64,000 nt of DNA, from the NCBI GenBank assembly GCA_009746045.1, contig RPFO01000229.1, positions 306,001 through 370,000 on the forward strand, read 5' to 3'. The notes beneath the pieces are model-generated. The model was not told where the DNA came from. It did no database searches and worked only from the letters and a program-made list of their open reading frames with translations. The stretch comes from Mesostigma viride. Taxonomy: Eukaryota > Streptophyta > Mesostigmatophyceae > Mesostigmatales > Mesostigmataceae. Positions 28,679 to 39,977 of this stretch are shown here, piece by piece (positions within the stretch are counted from its first letter, which is position 1; every line of letters starts with the position of its first letter). Position numbers and translations under genes: made by a program.

Positions 28679-29116
28679 GGGAATACAGCAGTAGTGTAGA
28701 TTAGATAGACCGTGGCCATGTACATGTACGCCTCCTAGAGGCCCTATCCCAGCTAAGCCACGCGCTTTATTTAATCATGTACATGTGTGCCTATGATGAG
28801 CCACACTCCAGATGATGCCTAGCTTTATTTAGTTATGTTGTGCCCACGCAGGGAGTAACTCTCTGCTGAGACGCCATGCCCTAGCTTTTTGTATAGCTAT
28901 GCTGATCTTCCCCCCCATGACAGGCTCCCCCTTCGCTGGGCATAGCTTGAAGATCATGGGGATGCACGTGCCCTGGTGCACCTAGAGCAAGGGTCCTTTA
29001 CATCCCCACCCTTGCAGGAAGTAGCTTAGGATGTATGATAGGCCATATGCCCCCTCTCAAGGGCTATGTGCTACATATACTCCCAACGGAGTTATGTTAC
29101 AATTCAATTCAATTCA
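28347..29116 (+). mobile_element. ORF1-only retroelement, subfamily B, 5'-truncated copy
   Basis: Flanked by the 13-bp duplication ATGCGCGTGGGCC (28334-28346 and 29117-29129), inserted into the minus-strand 3' UTR of copy 3. It holds the last 110 codons of ORF1, the 3' UTR, the stem-loop and a (CAATT)n tail. Confidence 0.88.
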
Positions 29117-29176
29117 ATGCGCGTGGGCCACATGCTAGGCTAGGCCTGACTAATCTACACTACTGGTATAGGTTCC

Positions 29177-29609
29177 CTAGTCTGGGGTGGCAGGGGGGGC
29201 CTGCCATGGCTTGTGGTCAACGTGGATGACCGCCCCCCTCCAGTACACCGGCTTCCCCCCTGCGCGCTGCCGGAGCTGAAGGTAGGTCGGCCATAGCTCG
29301 CGTCGCCGCTGTTGCTGGGCCAGGGTCAAGTCGTCGTCCAGCGTGAAGCGAGTCTCCGAGAGCTTCTTGCGGCATTTAAGGAACGCCAGCTTGTCCCCCA
29401 TGGACTTAAAGGTGAGAAGCACGGGTGCCGGGCCAGCCTTACCCCGCGCGCGGGGGAGGCGGACAGCCGACATGTCCGGCAGCTCACCAGTGAGTTGCAT
29501 GGGGGCAAGAATGTCGCGCTTAAGTGCCGTGAGAAGGCTCATCGGGGTCTCACCTGCCGGCTGGTCGAGGTGCTTGACGATGACGTTGTGGCTGCGCTTG
29601 TCGATCTCG
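29177..29609 (-). pseudogene. ORF1-like protein, C-terminal part (subfamily A, copy 3)
   Basis: Reads KRSHNVIVKHLDQPAGETP through LAQQQRRRELWPTYLQLRQ to the stop near 29177. It is the 3' half of the gene whose 5' half lies at 35271-36183; the two meet at the TSD TTGTCGATCTCG (29598-29609 and 35259-35270). Confidence 0.8.
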
Positions 29610-31113
29610 AAAAACAAAGGTTCCCCTGACGACCCCGCCAACTACAGAGGAGTCTGCATCCAGAGCGCCGCACTTAAGTTGTTCATGCGCATGATCCTCA
29701 ACCGCCTTCGTTCTGCTCTCGACTGTCACCTTGGGGAAAGTCAAATGGGCTTCCGTCCTGGGCGCAACACCGTCATGGCCATCTTCGTCGCGCGTCGCCT
29801 CTTCGAGGAAATCGCTCTCCTGCAACCTGGTGAGTTTCCCGCAATCCTGATCTTCGTCGACTTCATCAAGGCTTTTGATTCTGTCCTCTGGGACGCTCTA
29901 TGGGCTGTACTTGCTCGCGCTCGCGTCCCCACTCCCCTGATTACCGTCATCCGCACGCTGTATGAGGGGTCCACCACTTCGGTGCGCACTCAACACGGCA
30001 TTACCCCGCCATGCCCACTGCAGACCGGCGTCTGGCAGGGTTGCGTCCTGCATGTCGCCGTACCTGTTTATTATTGTAGTGGATTATGTTATGCGCCAGG
30101 CACGTGCTCGCTTTGCTAGCATTGCAGGCCGTGCCCCTGGCCTAGCGATCACGAACGAGCTTGGGGAAGGGGGGCCGACTAACAAGCAGAATTTACTAGC
30201 TGACCTCATTTATGCCGACGACATCACGCTCATCGAGAAGCCGGAGTCTGCCCAACTTTGGCTGGACTGCCTGGCGCTCGAGGCTCGGGCGGTTGGTCCA
30301 GAAATCAGCCCCAAAACGGAGGCCCTGGCCCTCGGCATGGCAGGGCCCCCACCCACACTCCGCCTCTTAGACGATGCCGAGGTCAACTACCCTCCTTCAG
30401 GCCGCTTCAAGCTGCTCGGCAGTTGGCTTCCCGACTGCGAGGACGACATGACGACACGGATCGGCATGGCGTGGGCGCACCTCCATGACCACCGCCGCTG
30501 GTGGAGCAACCCCGCCCTACCCCGGATCGTCAAGCGTGACCTCTTCAAGGTCGTCATTCTGACGATCCTGACCTACGGCGCCGAGACGTGGACACTGATG
30601 CAGGAGCTGGAGCAACGACTCGACGGCGCCGTCACCAAGATGCTGCGCAAGGCCCTTAACATCCCCTTTGGTTTGCACATTAGTAATGAGGATTTGTACG
30701 CTGATTTGCCCTATGTTTCCCACATTATTAGGCACAGGTGCCTGGGCCTAGCCGGGCACCTGGCCCGCACAGATCAGGTAGATACCTCAGATAGACTAGC
30801 TGGCACCAAGCCCGCCCAGCCTGGGCGATATGTCCTCACCTGGCGTGCCCCCGGCCGCGCGCGGCAGGGCCGCCACCCGTGGACTTTTCGTGATAGACTC
30901 GGCATGGACATGTGCTACACTAGACGTGACGGGCTCACCCCCGGGCAGCCTCCTGGTTTGTCTGTAATATGGAGGCAGATGGTGCGCAAGGATAGATGGC
31001 AAGTAGTGATGAAGGAGACCACCCCCAAGCCTGTGGGGGCTCCGCGTGTGACCAAGTATGGCATTCATAGCGATTCGGGCCGCGGTGCCCACACCCCTGT
31101 AACTAGGACCTAG
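29610..31113 (+). pseudogene. LINE-B ORF2, reverse transcriptase part (4-base insertion frameshift)
   Basis: Begins inside the RT domain (DPANYRGVCIQSAALK). Motif A is FVDFIKAFDSV, motif B TGVWQGCVL, motif C YADDITL. The C-terminal part includes CLGLAGHLART and ends at the stop 31113. About two thirds identical by eye to LINE-A ORF2, so it is a distinct family. Removing CATG at 30051-30054 would restore the frame through GCVL-SPYLFIIVV; with it, motif B and C are in different frames. The endonuclease half is missing. Confidence 0.8.
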
Positions 31114-31142
31114 ATAGCTTATACCATCCATTCCATGCTTAA

Positions 31143-32858
31143 CCCTTCAATTGTGTCAACTGGAACCACCAGAACGGACTGAGTATGGGCATCTTAGTAA
31201 GTATGAGAGTATCTAGCCAAATAACATTTTCTGGCCCACCCTTGGAACCAAGGATGCTTTTATATCAAATAACTTTGGGGTCATGTCATTGGTCACATAT
31301 CTATGCCCCACAGCTGCTATAAATAGCACCCCCCCCAAGGGGGTACGGTGCAGATGGGGTTCAAGAGATATATAATGCAATATGGACCATTTCTCAAAAT
31401 CTGCCGACCCTGGCCCTTTGAGGGGAGTTTAAGATAATCACAGGCATGCCATAGATGCATTCATAACATGACATGCCATAGAACTGCACAGGCTAGCTAG
31501 CATACAGCCCAAAATAGCTCAGACCGTTATAACGGGTGCAGTTATTTTGGGGTGTTTTGCTAGCACTACCGTATGGGCATTCAATTCCAACGTGGCACAA
31601 AACATCATAGATGGCCACACATGGATTCCCAAACACATTTCCAGCTTAAAAATCACAACAGCATGCTATACAACAAGTATAAAGCTTGTGCCAAGGCCCA
31701 AACCAAGCGTATAACGGGTTCACAAGGAGCTACATTATCAATGCATCCAACACACTATAAAGCAATTCCAATGATTGGCAATGATAGAAAAAACAAAAGA
31801 ACTAACCTGGTTATGCTTCCATGCAAGCAGGCCCTGGCCATTCATGTTTCTTGCATGCATTATGGACGCACAAGCAGAAGGATAACTTGGGCCAGCAAAC
31901 CAAGAAGCAATGCCTAGAGCTGGCCAGAAAACCACTTGTCTCGCTATGTCTGTGCAGGGAAAAGCATCCCGTTATCAAGCCCACCATGTTTAGAGACAAT
32001 ACCAAACGCTACTTCACTGGTTTCGTTGAAGCCTCAGCTAATAGCAATCAAATCTGGTCCAAAATCTGCGTGACATAGTGGTATTCCCCAACCATCACAA
32101 GCGAACGCGTACAAGCACTAAAGCAACAAAACGACAAGCAAAAACCATCGATTACATGTCTACAACTAGTTTATAAACGATAGGACGACTTGGTACTGTA
32201 ATGTATAAACGCTAACATGTTAATACGTACCAGGTCGAAACCGCAGATTACCTGCTGTGCGGGAGCCATCACTCCCACCTCACGGACATAGCCTCGAACC
32301 TTTCCTGGCCGTCATCGCTAATAAAACATGTCAAGAATAACGTAACAAGTCTATCCACGCGCAAATATATGGACGTTTGCTGCCGAACAACAGGTAGCAT
32401 ACGCACTGTCACCGCCTGACCGCTGACAGGATCTGCCGCACCGATTAGAACCTAGAGACATACTTGCGCACATCCAGACGCTTCACGGCCAGAGATATAA
32501 CCTTTATAACACTCAAGGATAATTACTACAAGATTTGAGTTCAAAATTCCAAGCCATGCTCTCGTACCAGTCATTTGCCTGCACCGCCATAGCCGCGGAA
32601 GTCAATTATTTTCATTCACGTCGGTCCCGTTTGACCATGGTACCCCCCCAACTTTGATTGAGTATATCTCCCTGGCCAGTTGTCCAAAGTACGGTCTGAA
32701 TAGTGCCAGGCATAGCTTACGTCTAGATCTTTCGATCCCCCCAGGTTTGACCGTTGAATTATTTTTGGCGCGGCGCCTGGTTCTGCCACAAACTCAGTCC
32801 GTTAGAGTGGCGCGAGTTCAACTGGCGCCACGAAAACGGACTCAGTACAAATTAAGGG
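31143..32858. mobile_element. TTAA-flanked element 3 (piggyBac-like, non-coding)
   Basis: TTAA at 31139-31142 and 32859-32862, ends CCCTTCAATT and AATTAAGGG. About 1.7 kb with no transposase frame. The target TTAA lies in the GCTTAAGCAGCA sequence of an ORF1 gene, a site still whole in other copies. Inverted-repeat similarity is short, so the family call is weaker than for copy 1. Confidence 0.55.
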
Positions 32859-32862
32859 TTAA

Positions 32863-33874
32863 GCAGCACGCCACCTCCACCACCTCCGCCGTCGCCGCCC
32901 AGCTTTAGCAGCAGACGCTGGACCTCCGCGAGGATCGAGGCCGAGCTCGCCAAGCGCAGCCTTAACGTCATAGTCAAGCACTTCGACCCGCTGCAGGACG
33001 AGACCTCCGAGACCCTTGCCCTGGCGTTTGAGAACAAAATCCTTGTCCCCATGGCTATCACTGGTAAGGGCACACTACAATACGGTTCGTAGGAGACGCG
33101 AAATGAGTGAGAATGTTACCCGAGCGGTAACGAGGATTCGCACCGTCGATTTTAACATATGTTTCTTTTTTTGCGCCATTTGGCGAGCATCGACTGGAGC
33201 CTGAACCTAGCGGGGGGAATCGTGCGGGGGAATCTTGCGGGGGAATCTTGCGGGGAAAAATTCCGAACGTGAATTTAGCGAAGTCCTACTACATTTTGCT
33301 TGGGTTCACGGTACTACAGTTTCGTCACTGAAAATTTTCTGTAGTTGCGTTGGTGTTTCGTACGTTTCGCTGAAATTTTCGTGTTCAGTGCCCAGATCAC
33401 AATTTGATCCGGGCGCAAAATGATTGGCTGTACGGTACGAACCAAAAACGAAATTTTAGTATCTAAGTTCCGCAGCGCTTGCTGAATTTGCCCCGGAAGC
33501 CCGGGGGCACTTTCCCCGCTGAAAAAGGTGTCCGCGGAAGCGTATTGTAGTGCAAGCCGCGGGGGGTGACCCGCCTTCCCCGCTCGCGGGGTAAGGCCGG
33601 CCCCTCCCCCTTGCTCCTCACCTTTGACACCATGGCGGATAAGATGGAGTTCCTCAAGTGTCGCAAGCGGCTTGGGGGGACCGCCTACACGCTGGACGAC
33701 GACTTGACCTTGACGCAGCAACAACGGCGACGGGAGCTATGGCCGACCTACCTCCAGCTTCGGCAGAAGGCGGGGCAGAAGCCGGTCTACTGGAAGGGGG
33801 CGGACATCTACGTCGCCCACAAGCCCTGGCAGGCGACCCCTGCCGCCCCAGCCACCCCAGCCACCCCAGCCTAG
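32863..33874 (+). pseudogene. ORF1-like protein remnants (subfamily C)
   Basis: Two pieces: 32863-33070 (STTSAVAAQL, in-frame stop, then a degraded HNVIVKHFD equivalent) and about 33556-33874 (TRLPRSRGKAGPSPLL, LDDDLTLTQQQRRRELW, ending in an Ala/Pro/Thr repeat). The gap is a CACTA-like insertion. It differs from A and B at many residues, so a third subfamily. Confidence 0.7.
33073..33552. mobile_element. CACTA-like miniature element
   Basis: 480 bp with ends CACTACAATACG and CGTATTGTAGTG in inverted orientation, interrupting the subfamily-C ORF1 gene. CACTACAA ends are typical of the CACTA/EnSpm superfamily (known). A clean 3-bp duplication is not visible (GCA left, CAA right). Non-coding. 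Confidence 0.5.
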
Positions 33875-34685
33875 GGAATATATAGCAGTTTGGTGCCATG
33901 GGGCCCCTGACCTCCGCCTTCTTCAAGGAGTGTTGCCGGCTCCGGGAGGACCGGCTGGACCTGGAGGGCCAGCGGGCCCCATGGTCGGCGCGGACCTGGA
34001 CGTCATATTGGCGTCAGCGCTTGTCGGTGGCGCTGACTCGGGCCATGGCTGACATCATGCTCCGCCGTACGCGGGCTGATTTTGCGGTGCAGCAGGGCTA
34101 TTAGGTTCCTCCCGTTAGGCGTTTCCATTGGTCTTATCGTAGTATAGAGCTTTGACATGGCTCTGTATATAGGTTTATAGCTGGGCGTTTGCTTTGGTTT
34201 GAGTGATTTCACTCTGCTGTAAGTAATTATATTTTTAAAATATATAGCAGTAGTGTAGCCTAGAAAGCTTAGTGACGTGGCCATGTATGCCTACGTGACG
34301 AGCCCACACCCGCCCTTGCAATAGCCGTAGCAATTTCGAGTCATGCTTTGCCCAAGCAGGGAGTTACTCTCTGCTGAGAGGCCATGTGTACCCCAGCTAT
34401 AGCCTAGCCCAATACCTTCCACCCCATATGTCATGCAGGCCTTCTAGGCCCTCTCCTCAAGCCCCCCCTGGGTGCCTGTGCTTGTTTAGGAGGCATGAAC
34501 CACCATGGAGGTGCAGGTGCACCTAGTGCACCCAGAGCAGGTGATAGTTGTACATCCTACACCTGCAGGTTGTCGCCCTGATTGTATTACAAACCCATAG
34601 ATGCCCCTTTCTCAGGGCTATGTGTTACATATGCTCCCCACGGAGCTATGATTTTAATTAATTAATTAATTAATCCATTCCATCC

Positions 34686-35180
34686 GGACTAGGGAACCTA
34701 TACCAGTAGTGTAGATTAGTCAGGCCTAGCCTAGCATGTGGCCCACGCGCATGTGCGCCCATAATGGCCCCCATGGATGATGCTTTCACTATTTAGCCGC
34801 GCCCAGCCTACAACGGGACCTCCCATGGATGATGCATTAAGAATTTAGCCACGCCATGCCTATGCAGGGAGTTACTCTCTGCTGAGATGCCATGTGTACA
34901 CCAGCTATAGCCTAGCCACATATACCTTCCACCCCATATGTCATGCAGGCCTTCTAGGCCCTCTCCTCAAGCCCCCCCTGGGTGCCTGTGCTTGGTAAGG
35001 AGGCATGAACCCGGTCATGGCGGTGCAGGTGCACCTAGTGCACCCAGAGCAGGCGATAGTTGTACATCCTACACCTGCAGGTTGTAGCCCTGATTGTATT
35101 ACAAACCCATAGATGCCCCTTTCTCAGGGCTATGTGTTACATATGCTCCCAACGGAGCTATGATTTTAATTAATTAATTA
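34686..35180 (+). mobile_element. 3'-UTR-only retroelement unit
   Basis: A 495-bp unit starting at the stop-codon end of an ORF1-A gene and running to the stem-loop and TTAA tail, flanked by ATCCATTCCATCC (34673-34685 and 35181-35193). It used the same target bases as the subfamily-C element immediately to its left. Confidence 0.85.
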
Positions 35181-35223
35181 ATCCATTCCATCCCATGTTC
35201 CCCTCCCACTGAGGACTTATGCT

Positions 35224-35242
35224 CACGTGACGCAGTCACGTG
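35224..35242 (+). promoter_or_regulatory. LINE-B 3' terminal hairpin
   Basis: CACGTGAC-GCA-GTCACGTG: an 8-bp perfect stem with a 3-base loop, just before the TTAA tail of LINE-B. It differs from the LINE-A hairpin, which suggests separate recognition. Confidence 0.6.
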
Positions 35243-35270
35243 TCTATTAATTAATTAATTGTCGATCTCG

Positions 35271-36183
35271 GCCTCCTCGCGAAGGTCGAGGGCTTGTTGC
35301 TTGAGTTGTGCCGCGATGGTGGAGGTGGTGGAGGTGGTATGATGCTTAAGCAAGTCCGCCCAGGTGGAGGGAACATCACTGGCCGGGCCAGCAGGTGCCG
35401 GCTGGGCAGCGATTTCCTGCACCGCTTGGGCGGTGAGGCCGGCGGTGTCATGCAAGCTCTCAAGGGCGGTGGCGGTGGCTTGAAGGCGTTGGTCGAGGTC
35501 GAGGAGCTGGGCTTTGATGTCGGCAGTGAAGGCGGAAACGGCGGTGGAAGTGGAGGCGGCGGCGGTGGAAATGTGAGGAAGTTCAGCAGTCAGCGTGCCG
35601 CCGATTGCTGATATGTCGGCAGCAAGGGGGGTCACGTGCTGCTGGAAGGCTTCCGTCAGGATGGAACGGAGTGTGGGGGCGGAGATGGATGGAGCCCAGA
35701 TCTCGCCATCGGAGCGCTTGAGGAGGGAATTGAGAAGGGTATGCTGGAGTTGGGGGCGGGTGGTCCCGAAAAGCAGGTGGATGTTAACCCAGCGGATGCC
35801 GTTCGGGGTGAGGAGGCGATCGGTGTCGTGGAGATGGAGGCACAGGCCGTAAAGCGAAGCGTAGTCCCCGTAGAAGATGCATGTCATAGCATCGGACGGA
35901 GGCATGTTGTCCTGCAGTCGTAATCATCGACCTGGAAAGGCCGGGGCCGAAAGCGCGGTTCTGAGGGGCGTGAAGACCCTCCTGTTTGTCGGGCGCGTTT
36001 AGGGTCAGGCGATGCTGAGGGCGAGGCGTTGAGCCCGGGAGGTTGCTGGGCGACCACCAGTGCACGACTAGGGTCACTGCTGCCTGCCGGACCTGGCGAA
36101 GCTGCAGCCTGAGCTGCAGACGGATTTTCATGGCCGAGCGCATCCGCCAAACTGCGTTGCGTCGGGGGGCGTTTGCTCGTCAT
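35271..36183 (-). pseudogene. ORF1-like protein, N-terminal part (subfamily A, copy 3)
   Basis: From ATG 36183 (MTSKRPPTQRSLADALG) through LQHTLLNSLLKRSDGEIWAP and the helical region to LDLREEAE, where LINE-B interrupts it. One frame change lies near 35900. Joins conceptually to 29177-29609. Confidence 0.78.
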
Positions 36184-36222
36184 ATATTGCGTTTTAGATT
36201 CGGAAAATTATATATGCAGCAT

Positions 36223-36832
36223 TAAATTAAATTAAATTAAATTATAACATGCCTCCGTGGGGAGGTCATGTAGCACATATTTCATGATGGATGGGGTGGA
36301 GGAAGCCGCGTGATCGAACTATCCTAACTCTATCTAGAAAATCCTAACTGCACTACTCATCAAAACGCCTCCTCCGCTTGGGGGGAGGTGGCTTGCCCAC
36401 AGGGTCGGGCGTGTGCGCCTTGACAATCTTCTTCCACCGCGTCTTGTCCTGCATGGCAGTCCAAAGACGGGAGAGAGAGTGGATGCGGTGCTCAAACTGG
36501 GCTGGGACCACGAGGTCGTCCAGCAGCATCTGAACGTAGTTGGTGACAGGTTTCCCTACCCTTTTGGGAATGTCCTTGGGGCCAGGCCAGGTCAGAATGT
36601 GCCGCCCTGGCTGTCCAAGCCGCTGGGGGCCGGCCAGACCAAGGGTGGTGTCGACCTGGCTGGTGCGGGCAAGGTGTCCTACAAATGCTATCCTACGCTG
36701 TCTAATCTCGTCCGAAACACGAGGCATGCCATGATACAGAGACTCTGATGACGGACGCTCGGAAAAACCTACATTAAGGACCTAGCTGCCGGAGCATCCT
36801 GTAAACTGTGCCGTCGAGCCGAGCTGCCAGTT
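36223..36832 (-). pseudogene. LINE-A ORF2 C-terminal fragment with 3' end
   Basis: 5'-truncated LINE-A insertion in the 5' UTR of copy 3. The duplication is TATATCAGCAT on the right (36833-36843) and TATATGCAGCAT on the left (36211-36222; one extra base). The frame from about 36727 to the stop at 36353 encodes RQRRIAFVGHLART and the conserved C-terminus. Contains the CT-AG-CT insertion at 36782-36787. It is the inverted counterpart of 37029-38151. Confidence 0.8.
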
Positions 36833-37028
36833 TATATCAGCATGTGCGTCTTAGAAAGACGAAGCGATAGTGATATTCACGGCTAAATTCGGTGCTCAAA
36901 CGTGAAAGTTATGAGCTCCGACAGCCATGGCTACCTCGTCATGTATATATACTTTCCTGAAAGCCCATAAATCAAAGGATTTTTTGAGCTACTCAGACCT
37001 ACAAAATGCTCCGATTCATTAGAGAGAT

Positions 37029-38151
37029 GTTGGGGAGCTGGCTTCCTGACACCGCCGACGATGTGGACACCCGCATCGGCCTTGCCTGCATGGGCCAAGC
37101 TCCGTTCGCTCACACCCTACTGGCGCTCGAAGGGCCTGGACGGGCACCGCAAGCGCATGCTCTTCAAGGTCCTCGTCCTCACGGTGCTCACGTATGGCGC
37201 CGAGGCGTGGACCCTCCCACCCAAACTGGCAGCTCGGCTCGACGGCACAGTTTACAGGATGCTCCGGCAGGTCCTTAATGTAGGTTTTTCCGAGCGTCCG
37301 TCATCAGAGTCTTTGTATCATGGCATGCCTCGTGTTTCGGACGAGATTAGGCAGCGTAGGATAGCATTTGTAGGACACCTTGCCCGCACCAGCCAGGTCG
37401 ACACCACCCTAGGTCTGGCCGGCCCCCAGCGGCTTGGACAGCCAGGGCGGCACATTCTGACCTGGCCTGGCCCCAAGGACATTCCCAAAAGGGTAGGGAA
37501 ACCTGTCACCAACTACGTTCAGATGTTGCTGGACGACCTAGTGGTCCCAGCCCAGTTTGAGCACCGCATCCACTCTCTTGTTGCATTAAGAATTTAGCCA
37601 TGCTATGCCATGCAGAGAGATGCTCTGTGTCGAGAAGCCATGTCCTAGCTCTTGTATAGCCATGATGATCTTCCTCCCTCACAGGCATGCTCCCCCCTTA
37701 CCCGGGCATAGCGTGATAGACCATGAGGGTGCAGGTGCCTTGGTGCACCTAGAGCAGGGGTAGCTTACATTCCCACCCTTGCATGAAGTAGCCTAGAATG
37801 TATTAAAAGCCATATGCCCCTTCTCAGGGCTATGTGCTACTACATCTACTCCCAACGGAGTGATGTTGATAATTAATTAATTAATTAATCCACTCTCTCT
37901 CCCGTCTTTGGACTGCCATGCAGGACAAGACGCGGTGGAAGAAGATTGTCAAGGCGCACACGCCCGACCCTGTGGGCAAGCCACCTCCCCCCAAGCGGAG
38001 GAGGCGTTTTGATGAGTAGTGTAGTTAGGATTTTCTAGATAGAGTTAGGATAGTTCGATCACGCGGCTTCCTCCACCCCATCCATCATGAAATATGTGCT
38101 ACATGACCTCCCCACGGAGGCATGTTATAATTTAATTTTATTTAATTTTTA
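37029..38151 (+). pseudogene. LINE-A ORF2 C-terminal fragment with 3' end
   Basis: 5'-truncated LINE-A insertion, TSD ATTAGAGAGAT (37018-37028 and 38152-38162), in TTAA element copy 2. Coding sequence LGSWLPDTADDVDTRIG... to the terminal KRRRRFDE, split by a UTR-only unit at 37579-37887. Carries the TG-CA-TG insertion at 37087-37092, which shifts the frame. Confidence 0.83.
37579..37887 (+). mobile_element. 3'-UTR-only retroelement unit
   Basis: 309 bp flanked by ATCCACTCTCT (37568-37578 and 37888-37898), inserted in the ORF2 fragment. It consists of the distal ORF1-only 3' UTR, the stem-loop and a TTAA tail: effectively a SINE-sized passenger. Confidence 0.87.
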
Positions 38152-39732
38152 ATTAGAGAGATACACTGGTTTGAATACAGGGGGGTCTGACCATGACCGC
38201 GATTTCTTGACCCTAGGTCACAAGTCATGTGCTTATTCACAAATGGTTCATGCAAAAAATCTGGCTTCTTGCACGAGCTATGGGCAACATATGCAGGCTC
38301 TGTGAAACAAAACTCAGGCCCATTGGGCCACTGGAGCTATTTTTCATTAGCATCACAATTACAACGCAGTACAACGCAGTGGGAAACATGAGAGCCCTTC
38401 ACAACATTACGAAACGACACGAGCCCCATAAACGGGGCCATAGTGAGCTTGGAGGGTCAAAACGTTGAAAATAGGTGTTGTATAAGTTATACAGCATCAA
38501 ACATGCATCAAACATCATGACTGGATGACCTACATAATATGACTGAATCAGGCAGCCATAGCCAAAGCATCATCCACTCTCACAACGTGTTGAGCACATG
38601 CCTCGTGGGAACGGAGGTGGTGGGTTGTCATTCCATAACTCATGCAATACTGAAAGAAAGAGGCACGTGTAATGCAAGGCTTGGATAGGTTGAGTGATCC
38701 ATGAGCTTACATGCAGGCAAAGATGACGCTGGAATGCATGCTAGCAAATGGTGGCAAGATGCTAACAACACATGATTATACACCAGGATTATGGGCACCT
38801 AGCTGATCTTCTTGCACAATCAACGCAGTATAAACCATCAACATCCAATCCTCACGATATATGCACGGCTTGACGACGTATACAGCACCTAAATACTGCA
38901 CAACTGCAACCTGCTATGGCTGACATGCAAGCAACGTCGAGTAGGATGGCGGTCTTAGAGAGGCTGGGCAGAGGTCGGTAGAAATAAGTGGAAAACTGGC
39001 AGAAACTAGGTAGAAACACGATATACTTACGCCTGCAAGCACTATTGAGCCGGTGGCAGAGGCCATTTCCAGGAAAATACAGCATACCGTAGCAATAGCC
39101 ACGGTCACGCCTTACGCTATTTGCAGGCACCATCATGCCCGGAGCTACCCAATAAAAGTCTGCACAAATCTCGGTTTAGCCGAGAGTCCGGGCGTTCGGA
39201 ATGAATAAACATGTGTTAAGAAGTCGAAACACCATGGAAATACCAAGCATGGTGCCGCAGCAGACCCGAGTCTTGACGTAATAATATGTATGCCGGTTTC
39301 CAGGGTTTCCGCATGAAAGTTGGGTGAGAAACTGGAAAAAACTACGTTTCCTTTGCCCCAGTACCTCAACAAACTCGTAGAAACCTAATTATCAACCTTT
39401 GAACGCATCATCATGGTCGTGCCACCCAACAGCCACTGAAATTCGCGCGAAAACTGGCGAGATCTACCTGCCGCCATCGCCGTCGTCTTCACCTTCGTCC
39501 CGCGAAAATGCCTGATTTCAGTGGTACATATTTGTTTGCAGCTGTCACAAAAAAAATACCAAAAATACCAGGATTTTTTCTTGAATTCTATGAGATGTTT
39601 CTGACCTATGTTGAAAGTTTCAGACCAAAAATCGCATGTTTAATAGGTTTGCCACGTGTCAGATTACAACGCGATACATCGCGTTCTAACCCTACAACGC
39701 GATGAATCGCGTTGTAAAAAAACACGGGTTAA

Positions 39733-39977
39733 AATCATAGCTCCGTGGGGAGCATATGTAACACATAGCCCTGAGAAAGGGGCATCTATTATGGGTTTGC
39801 CGGTAATACAATTAAGGCGACAACCTGCAGGTGTAGGATGTACGACTATCACCTGCTCTGGGTGCACTAGGTGCACCTGCACCTCCATGATGGTTCATGC
39901 CTCCTAAACAAGCACAGGCACCCAGGGGGGGCTTGAGGAGAGGGCCTAGAAGGCCTGCATGACATGTGGGGCATGAC
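39733..39977 (-). mobile_element. 3'-UTR-only unit whose tail hosts two TTAA elements
   Basis: Distal 3' UTR and stem-loop in minus orientation. Its TSD is ATCATGGCTATACAA at 39978-39992, matched (one base missing) at 26438-26451. The two TTAA-flanked elements between 26456 and 39728 therefore sit in its TTAA-repeat tail. Confidence 0.72.

Larger units (their letters stand above)
31137..34672 (+). mobile_element. ORF1-only retroelement, subfamily C, 5'-truncated
   Basis: TSD ATCCATTCCAT (31126-31136 and 34673-34683). After six bases it is interrupted by TTAA element 3, and it resumes at 32859. It holds ORF1 remnants, a CACTA-like insertion (33073-33552), a 3' UTR and the stem-loop GCTCC-CCAC-GGAGC (34633-34646) with a TTAA tail. 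Positions 33890-34230 carry sequence not seen in the other UTRs. Confidence 0.75.
29610..35258 (+). mobile_element. Second non-LTR retrotransposon family (LINE-B), 5'-truncated
   Basis: TSD TTGTCGATCTCG (29598-29609 and 35259-35270) inside the ORF1 gene of copy 3. It contains the reverse transcriptase half of an ORF2 (29610-31113), a 3' UTR broken at 31136 by an ORF1-only element and again by a UTR-only unit, and the UTR end at 35194-35258 with its own strong hairpin and a TTAA tail. Confidence 0.82.
27905..36938 (-). mobile_element. ORF1-only retroelement, subfamily A, copy 3, interrupted three times
   Basis: TSD TCATGTATAT at 27895-27904 and 36939-36948. The TTAA tail and stem-loop (27927-27940) are on the left, then the 3' UTR. 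A subfamily-B fragment interrupts it at 28347-29116, the ORF1 C-terminal part is at 29177-29609, a second LINE family inserts at 29610-35258, the N-terminal part lies at 35271-36183, an ORF2 fragment sits at 36223-36832, and the 5' UTR ends at 36938. Net length is about 2 kb, so this was a nearly full-length element. Confidence 0.83.
27806..39728. mobile_element. TTAA-flanked piggyBac-like element, copy 2, split by nested insertions
   Basis: TTAA lies at 27802-27805 and 39729-39732. The element is found in three pieces: 27806-27904, 36939-37028 and 38152-39728. Together they reproduce copy 1 (24669-26405) almost base for base over the last 1.58 kb. The gaps are an ORF1-only element (TSD TCATGTATAT) and an ORF2 fragment (TSD ATTAGAGAGAT). 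Confidence 0.82.

Noticed and set aside
35294-35923. Gly-rich plus-strand frames opposite ORF1 genes (also 15589-16326, 22545-23162, 41340-42068)
   Set aside because: Antisense of the Thr/Ser/Pro-rich ORF1 coding sequence; they recur only because the sense gene recurs.
24840-39732. 1.58-kb segmental duplication (24840-26409 and 38152-39728)
   Set aside because: These are two copies of one TTAA-flanked transposon, the second split by nested insertions, rather than a segmental duplication.
39799-39804. CCGG insertion in GTTTGCCGGTAATAC
   Set aside because: A 4-base palindrome is added but the flanking bases do not duplicate as the rule requires; left out of the clean set.
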